DNA of 64,000 nt from assembly GCF_000417875.1 (NCBI RefSeq), contig NW_006920870.1, forward strand, positions 246,115-310,114. Reading direction: 5' to 3'. The stretch's first letter is position 1. Each line of letters starts with the position of its first letter. The notes beneath the pieces are model-generated. The model did no database searches, had not been told where the DNA came from, and worked only from the letters and a program-made list of their open reading frames with translations. Position numbers and translations under genes: made by a program. Source of the stretch: Pseudozyma flocculosa PF-1. Its lineage: Eukaryota > Basidiomycota > Ustilaginomycetes > Ustilaginales > Ustilaginaceae. This document shows, in pieces, positions 57,145-64,000 of the stretch.

Positions 57145-57550
57145 GCTAGCGCCGGCGCTGCACCCACAACCTTGTACCGTCCATGCGACGTCTCGTGGCG
57201 TAGCGCTAAATGGCGCAGACCATGCCAGGCCAGATGTGTGCGTCACTGCTGCTCCCCTCTCTTTGTCGCCCACCAGCTCGTACCTCGGCCTCTCGTGGCA
57301 AGGCGCGCTTGCCGCCTTGTGTGAGACCCGAGGAGGGGGCGATTAGTCACGCGAGATGTCTGCCCCTGGCCGAGGGATAACGCCACCGACGGTCGGACTG
57401 GTGTTGTTCCCTGGCTAGCGGTATCAATGGCAATCGGAGAAGCAAGAAGCGTGACAAGAGTACAGTAGTGCGGCCCAGCCGGCTGCGAGAGCGGGGCGCG
57501 CACGAAAACGCCACATTGTGGAGCCGGACCGAGCTGCCGTGGCTGGTGAC
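57145..57550. other. Convergent intergenic region, no gene seen
   Basis: About 400 bases between the second peptide gene and the 3' end of the mitochondrial carrier gene. No conserved frame or repeat was recognised. Confidence 0.4.
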
Positions 57551-58818
57551 TTAGGCCGTCTTGCGGATATCGGGGTTGTGGCGCGCCTCGCGCGACTTGT
57601 CGACGAGCGCCTTGAACTGCTCAAAGAAGAGGAAGAGGAGCGTCGTCTGAGGCTGCAGGCGGAGCCAGGCGGGCGTCCAGCCACGGAAGAAGACCGTGGG
57701 GCCGTCCTTGCGGATGGCGTCGCGGATGACGGTGGCCACGCCGCCGCCGGTGGCGCCCTTCTTCATGTTCTGGACGCGGCTCTTGACGACGTCGATGGGC
57801 GTGCAGACCGTCGTGCAGAGCGTACCGGCGCAGAAGGTGGCCGCCGTCTGCAGCACCGGCCCGTCGGGCAGCACGTTGGTCGCCTGCAGCAGCGACTTGA
57901 ACATGTCGTAGGAGCCCAGCTGCGACACGTTGAGGGCGACCGAGCGAACAATGTTGGGACCCAGGCCCTTGAACAGCGTCTGGGCGCTCTCGTCGCGCGC
58001 GATGCGGATGACGCCGTCGATGCAGTTGCGGTAGCCGTAGCGCGCCTCCTTGGGCAGGTTGAGGTCCGAGCACATGCTGCGCGGGAGCAGGGGGAGGGAT
58101 CGCCCAGAGCGAGCGCAGGCGGGCCAGGGGTGAGAGGCTGTCCATCGTCTGGAAGAGAGGACTGCGATAGCGCCCCACGTCTGAGCCTCGACACTCACCG
58201 GACAAGGACGATCTCGGCAGGGTTGCCGACGACGCCGGCGAGGGCACCAGCCGTGGCAGCACACGCGGCCAGCTCGCCCGTGGTGGGCGCCTTGCCCGAG
58301 CGCTGCGTCATCCTGCCCTTCATGTCCTCGTAGACGGCGAAGCGGGTGACGGAGTAGGTGAACTGCCGGAGCAGGGTGGCCGTGAGCCCGTGCCAGAGGC
58401 TGGTGATGCCCTCAGTCTTGACAGAAAGGACAATGGTGCGGAACATGCCCTGCTTGACGGCGGCGGTCTGGAGGCGGTACTTGGTCAGGTCGAGCGGATG
58501 CGTGATCGAGGCCGCACAGCAGCCGGCGGCGCCTGAAAGGTATGCCAGGGTCGTACGAGGGAGCAAAGTAGGCGAGTCGTCAGCAAGTCAAGGACCACGA
58601 AGAGCGTCTCTGGACAGCCCGGGGTCAACGCGAAGCCTGTCGCAGAAGAGACGGTACGCACCTCCGAGCCAGAAGGGATACGTCTTCTGTGCGGGCTTGT
58701 TGAGGCCGGTGGCAGTCGACTGGTTGGCCGAAGCGACGGCCGTCTTTGCTGCGTTCATGGCGCCGGACCCGCTAGCGCCAGAACCGCTGCCGGCAAACTT
58801 GGACAGGGTGGAAGACAT
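57551..58818 (-). CDS. Mitochondrial carrier, dicarboxylate (Dic1) type
   Basis: Exons 58818-58662, 58532-58199 and 58076-57551 give 338 residues. This is an SLC25 inner-membrane carrier of six helices. The three repeat signatures are THPLDLTKYRLQTA, NPAEIVLVRM (Asn-Pro replaces the usual Pro-x-Asp/Glu) and CTPIDVVKSRVQNMKKG. The family ending FFRGWTPAWLRLQPQTTLLF points to the dicarboxylate/oxaloacetate branch, where Dic1 exchanges malate or succinate for phosphate. An N-terminal Ser/Gly/Ala-rich extension of about 45 residues precedes YPFWLGG. A TATATAAG on the minus strand at 59194-59187 lies about 370 bases upstream. Confidence 0.88.
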
Positions 58819-60801
58819 GGTGGCGGCGACCGGGGCCGAGGTGGACGACGACGGGATGGAGAAGATGCGGGAAGAGCAGCGATGGGCTGGATGCTGAGCG
58901 AAGCTGGGCTGGGCTGGGCTGGACTGGGACCCGGTGCTGGTCGATGGCGGTGCTCGGGGAATGGCGTGGAGCCGTGCGTGAGGCGCAGGAAAGACGTACT
59001 GGTCGTGACTGGATGTGGTGGATGCTTTGCGTGCAGCCGGAAGCGATGCCGTCTATAGTCGGGACAGGCGATGGCGGAACACGAGGGCCGGGGGAGCGTG
59101 CTGGGGGCGCAGAGTGGGGCAGGGACAGCGAGGGATGAGGGGGGTGATGGACCGAAGGCAAGGACGGGCGCCAGAGAGGCAGCTGTCTTATATAGCTGCC
59201 AGACGACCCGGCCTCTGCCGATGCCAGGGCGAACGGGCGAGGGGGACCAGGCTGGCGCAGGGTCAGGAGGAGGTGCGGCGATAGCGAGAGGCGACGAGGG
59301 GCTGCCCGGGTCGGGCGAGGAGGGTGCGGAGCGCGCCGAAGCGGTCAGGCCAGACCAGAGAACAGCGCCACGCTGCCCTATGCCACGACGGCACGTCGCT
59401 CGCCCCTCGTCCCGCCGCCCTGCCCTCCCCTCCCGGTGACTTGCCGCCGTGTCGGCGGATCTGGCTGCAGCGTCGAAGGGCAAGCAAGCTAAGCTGCCGG
59501 CATCGTGGGGCGAGCCCGACGAGGTTTCGGATGCCCTGCCGACGAGCACGGGTCGAGGGTGAGGGTGCATGTCCCCCCCTCCCCGACGTTGCCAACTGCC
59601 TGGCCTGGCCAGCCATCTTGTCGCCCACGCCCGCCCTCTCTCCCCCGCGACGATCCTCGCCCCACGGTGCCCAACAAGCTGCAGAGAGGAGGGCTAGGGA
59701 GAGAGCGAGGACGTCTGCCCCAGCCGTCGTCTGATCGGATCGTTCCGACGACGTCGCCGTGGGCAGGTGGACCGAGGCCGAGCTCCGATGGCGGTCGAGC
59801 CAAAGCCCAACAGGTCGGAGAGGCCGGCATCCTGCCGCGCGCTCGCTCAACGTAACGCGTCGGTCGGTCTCTCGTCAAGAGGCAAGCAAGCAAGCAAGCA
59901 GGCCGACCACACGCACGCTACTCACCCAGCACAGCCCACGTATGGCGGGCGATCCCAGGAGGTGGATCCGGTCAGCCTCGAGACGAGCTCAGGGCAGGTT
60001 TGGGGGTCCGGGAGGTGGCCGGGGAGCCAGGTCGAGATAGGGTTGGGGTGTGCCAGAGCAGAGGCAGGCCAGGTGGATGGGGGGGGAAAGCAGGTCATGT
60101 GTCGAACTTGCAGCCGAGGCGGGGTGGCTCCTGCAGGGTCCGAGCGCAGATAGGCAGCGCAGGCAAGGCTATGCTAGGCACCAGCCAAAAAAAATTCAAA
60201 GCGCGGGCGCACGGGCGTCGCCCACACCCGAGCTGGGGTCGGGGCTGGCTAGGTCTTTCTTTCGCGCGATAGGATTGGAGTCAAATCCCGATCGGGGTCG
60301 GAGGCTGCCGCCCGATTGCGTTTGTCTCTGCCTTCCCCTCACGCGGTGCACGCCAGCATCCTGGCGCTCAGAGGCTCAGCAGGCGTCTTCCAACCTGGAT
60401 TGGAGCCCACGGCTGCTGCGAAGGGCTGCCGGCCCTCGAGAGTGGCATGCGCCCGTCGAAAGCGTCCTCGAGCTTGCGCAGTCGAGACTGATTGCGAGGC
60501 AAGTTGGCAGACGGCGCTTTTCGACGCCATTTTTCGCCGCATTTCCGCACATCTGCCGCAGGCCACCATAATCGTTTCAAAGGCAAGATCGGAGCCTCGA
60601 ATCGATAACGAAAGCACCAGAGGATTCACGGGCGAGATTTTTGTCCTACTTCAGTCGTTCTGCTGTACAAGGCAGGATCTCGGGGGAAAAGAGACAGGGG
60701 CGTCGGGTCGGATGGGGACAAGAGCGGAGCAGGGGGTACCGGAGAAGGTGCGGGAGAAGGACACCGGGGGCGCGGGGGCGAGGACGAGGGGTCGCGGGGC
60801 T
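58819..60801. other. Intergenic region upstream of carrier gene
   Basis: About 2 kb. It contains the minus-strand TATATAAG at 59194-59187 and a GCAA microsatellite at 59881-59899. An A-run lies at 60186-60193, and AGGCC-type words at about 60060. The part near 60700 is the 3' flank of the clathrin gene. No conserved coding frame or tRNA was found; CAAATCCCGATCGGGG near 60280 is not part of a tRNA fold. Confidence 0.45.
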
Positions 60802-63800
60802 CTAGTACATTCCCGTCGGCTGCATGTAGATGCCTCCGTTGAGGTTGCCTGGATACCCTGTTGCTTGCGGCATCGGCATCCTATCGAACGGAGGTGGCAG
60901 GCGCACGCGCACAAGAGGAACAGCAAGAGAGGGGCAGACGGTCAGCTATGGTATCACAAGCACAGGCAGGGTTCCCCTCGATGCCGGCCGGACTCACCCC
61001 GTGACGCCGGCCGTGATGAGCTTCGGTCCGCCCAGGCCGCCAGGGCCGATGATGGGTGCATCTGCGGAGTCGAAAGGAGAGGGAACGGGAGAGAGAGAGA
61101 ATGGAAGGAGGGGGATCTGCTGTCAGCCTCGGCGCGCTCGGACTCGTCTTCTGGGCGGCTGGGCGGCGGCTCTGTTGCCGCGCCGCGGACCCTCGGCCAA
61201 CTCACCTTCCTCCTCCTTCTCCTTGGTGGCGTCCTTCTGCGCGCGCTCGCGGACCTCCTTTTCCAGGGCGCGCAGCTTGGTCTGGGTGTCGCGCATGCTC
61301 TGCAGCTGGTAGGGCATGGTAAAGTCGTTGAGGCCGTGGCGCCAGCTGAGCTCCATGACGACGTCGGGCCGCACCAGGTCGTAGCAGGCGTAGAGCGTGG
61401 CGGCGTAGCACTCCTTGTTGCCGATATCGACAAAGTAGCTGAGCAGCTCTTCGGCCACCTCGGAGCTGTTGGAGGCGGCGGCCGTCTCGATGGCGTCGCG
61501 GAAGAGCTTGTCGGTCTTGCTCAGCGCGATCGACTCGTTCCAGCGCTCGTGCTTCTTGTAGAGGTGCGCGGCCAGGCGGCGGAACTCGAGAAGGTCGTGC
61601 TTCTCGAGGCGCGACGCGAGCGAGATGGTGTCAAAGTTGTCGAAGCCGTCGATCGACGAGCGCAGGGTCTCGTAGTCCTCCTCCTCGATCAGCAGGTCGT
61701 TGAGCGCGTCGTTGACCGTCTCGAGGTTGTGGTGCTGGACGGCGACGAGGTAGGAGCGGATCAGCGGCACGTTGTCGTTGTCGCGCTTCTTGAACATGCG
61801 CACGACGCGGCCGTGGTCGATGCGCTTGGCCAGCACCGTCAGCAGGTCGGTCAGCAGCAGCGGGTGCTGCTCGAGGTAGAAGGTGAGGGCGCGGTAGTAG
61901 ATCTCGACGTTGGCCACCTTGGGCAGGATCGCCTTGAACTGGTCGTGGTCCCACGCGTCGGCGGCGTGCTCCATGGTGGCGAGCGCCGCATTGTCCATCT
62001 CGTCGTACTTGGTGTACAGGTAGACGAGCTCGCTCCACAGGTGGCACTGATCGGCCACCTTGATCAGCTGCGGCAGGTTGCTGCGCGACCAGTAGAGCTT
62101 GAGGTGCTCCATCAGCCGCTCCGGGCGGTACTTGGCTAGCGCCACGCCCGTCTGGGTGAAGACGCCCATGTGGGCGCGCTCGAGGCCGAGCGCCTGCTCG
62201 AGCAGGTTGAGCAGCTCGTCAAAGTGGCCGTCGCGCTCGTAGGCGCGGATCAGGCTGGGCAGCTCCTCGGCGTGCGGGATGACGGCGAGGCCGGCGATCT
62301 GGGCCAGCTTGAACTCGCGGCGGCTGAGGCACGCGGCGTGGACCTGCTTCCAGACGCTCGTGTTGCCCGCCTTGCGCGCCGCGTCGACGGCCGCCTGGTA
62401 GTCGCCGAGGTAGACGAGCGTGGTGGCGAGGCGGGCGTAGTTGGACACGCTGGTGAAGAGCAGCTTGGCCGCCTCGTAGAGCTCGTCGTTGAAGCACTTT
62501 TCGCCGACGCTGAGGATGTCGGCGACGTTGGTCATGCCGAGGAACTCCTCCATGTCGGCCAGTCGGTTGGCCTTGGCGAGGCAGTAGGCGTACTCGGTGT
62601 CGATGCGGGGCTCGCGGGCCTTCTTGCGCGCCATCTGCAGGTAGCGGATCAGCTCCTCCTCGCGGCCGGCGTGCTCGGCGATCTCGATGACCTCGTCGTA
62701 GTTGGACGGGTCCTCGGCCTTGACGTACGAGTCGATGGCGTCCTTGACCCGGAGGCCGTCGAGCTGCGCCTTGCCGAGGCGCGACCAGAGCGCCGGCTTG
62801 TTGATCTTGGTGGCGAACTGGTGGCCGCGGTCGATCGACACAATGTGCTCGACGAGCACGTTCATGGCGTCCTCGTGCTGCTCGGCCTTGGAGAAGATGC
62901 GGAACGCCTCCTCGTAGAGGCCATGGTCGATGGCGATCTTGGCAATCTCGTCGACGTCGTAGGCGTCGAGGCGGTCGATGTAGTTCATGACCTTGCCCTT
63001 GTCGGTGCGGACGGCGGTGAGGAGCAGCAGGTTCTGGAGGCTCTTGTTGTCGCTGAAGGCCGACTGCTCGAGGATGATCTTTTCGAGGATGTCGATGAGC
63101 TCGTGGGGCAGGTCGGCGGCCATGAAGGCCTTGACGGTGGCCGACACGTCGTCCGGGTTGGTCGACTCGGGGATGGCGGTCGAGGCGACCTGGTCGATGA
63201 GCTGGCGGCGGTGGACGTTGTCCGGCTGGAGCACCTGGGCCCACAGCTCGAGCTGCCTGCGCTTGACGAGGTAGCGCGCCTGGTGCTTGAACATCGAGTT
63301 GTCGTTGGTGATGGCGATCAGCTCGTCGTCGCAGAAGCCCTTGGCGTAGGCGATGTAGGCGAGGTAGGGGTCGCGCTTCTCGCAGTAGCGTCCGACGACG
63401 CGCGGGTCGTAGAGGTTGTTCTCCTTGAGGAAGGCCTCGGGGTTGTTGTTGCTGTCGATGGCGATCTTGGCCATGGCGTTGAACAGCGGCTGGTCCTGGT
63501 GGCCCGCCTCGATCTTGGACTGGAGCCAGGGCAGGATGAGCTTGAGGCGGTTGCGCTTCTCGACCTCGTCGACCAGCTCGTCGACGGGGATGGGCCCCGT
63601 GACGGACTGGAGCAGGTTCTTGATGACGCCCTCGTCGCAGTCGACGTCGAGCAGGCCGCCGATGACCTGCGGGGTGCGCGACGAGTTGACGCGCTGGACG
63701 TAGACCTCGATAAAGTTGATGAGCATGTTCTGGTAGAGGTAGAGGACGAGGTCGTGGACAAAGTCGAAGCGGTCGCAGACAATGATGAGCGGCAGCTGGT

Positions 63801-64000
63801 CCGACAGCTTGGCCTCCTTGAGGAAGTTCTTGACCTTTTCGGCGTTGTAGTGGTTCGACTCGCGGCAGATGCGCTCGACCTCGCGGATCTGGCCGGTGCG
63901 GGTGGCGGCCTGGATGTACTTGAAGTGCACCTCGGGGTCGGTCGAGAGGTTGACGACGGAGCCGAGGTAGTAGTAGAGGCCCTCGAACGACTTGAACGAC
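60802..64000 (-). CDS. CHC1: Clathrin heavy chain, C-terminal ~1000 residues (runs off window)
   Basis: Exons 64000-61206 (partial), 61061-60998 and 60880-60802. The visible part starts at [20 protein letters not shown] and covers the distal leg, knee, proximal leg and trimerisation region, about 980 residues. Near-invariant segments are [57 protein letters not shown] and [20 protein letters not shown]. Two short final exons encode the Gly/Pro/Met-rich tail [20 protein letters not shown] then [18 protein letters not shown] and end at TAG 60804-60802. Clathrin heavy chain forms triskelia that coat vesicles at the plasma membrane, trans-Golgi network and endosomes. The N-terminal propeller lies beyond base 64000. 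Confidence 0.97.

Noticed and set aside
60316..62139. A 607-codon plus-strand frame opposite the clathrin gene
   Set aside because: Its second half is the exact antisense of clathrin; the first half has no conserved features.
1..64000. CRISPR arrays, prokaryotic operons, rRNA genes
   Set aside because: No regularly spaced palindromic repeats, no Shine-Dalgarno-linked gene strings and no rRNA sequence were seen; the window is eukaryotic nuclear DNA.

Overview
The window is nuclear DNA from a GC-rich, intron-bearing fungus, most likely a basidiomycete. I favour the smut-related Ustilaginomycotina but cannot prove it. The reasons are compact protein genes with short introns (64-156 nt, mostly GTGAGT-type donors and CAG/TAG acceptors), basidiomycete-style low-complexity Ser/Ala/Gly insertions inside conserved proteins, a basidiomycete-type Opi1 protein, intron-containing nuclear tRNA genes, and a Dic1-type mitochondrial carrier, CUL3, VPS16 and clathrin heavy chain. 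Splice junctions below were worked out by hand from reading-frame phase and conserved protein sequence.

Layout. 1-2659 (+) Opi1-family regulator, truncated or near-truncated at the left edge. 3480-6657 (-) cullin 3. 8739-13793 (+) large AGC-type kinase with DFS in place of DFG. 14080-15636 (-) DEK_C/HIRIP3-like histone chaperone. 16005-16443 (-) two tRNA-Glu(CTC) genes with unrelated introns. 17174-20263 (+) degenerate reverse transcriptase/RNase H relic. 20496-26126 (-) an unrecognised 1876-residue disordered protein. 26127-31919 about 5.8 kb without a convincing gene. 31920-34228 (+) WLM metalloprotease of the Wss1/SPRTN type. 34336-38305 (-) VPS16. 38650-39438 (+) PRKRIP1. 39781-40320 an AT-richer island almost without CpG. 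43244-44734 (+) secreted glucoamylase. 45279-45903 (-) small secreted protein. 47001-51935 (-) full-size PDR ABC transporter. 55588-55845 and 56848-57144 (+) two paralogous six-cysteine secreted peptides. 57551-58818 (-) mitochondrial dicarboxylate-type carrier. 60802-64000 (-) clathrin heavy chain, running off the right edge.

Functional reading. Most genes are conserved housekeeping genes in no obvious pathway order, though several serve membrane traffic (VPS16, clathrin) or protein turnover and repair (CUL3, WLM protease). The 43-57 kb sector differs: an extracellular starch hydrolase, three small secreted proteins and a drug/metabolite exporter lie together, interrupted by long intergenic spaces. 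The strongest unexplained signals are the CpG-depleted island, the decayed RT/RNase H relic beside the tRNA pair, the paired six-cysteine secreted peptides, and the AGGCC-rich short motif that recurs in the long gene-free stretches. I did not find a clearly new multi-gene system.
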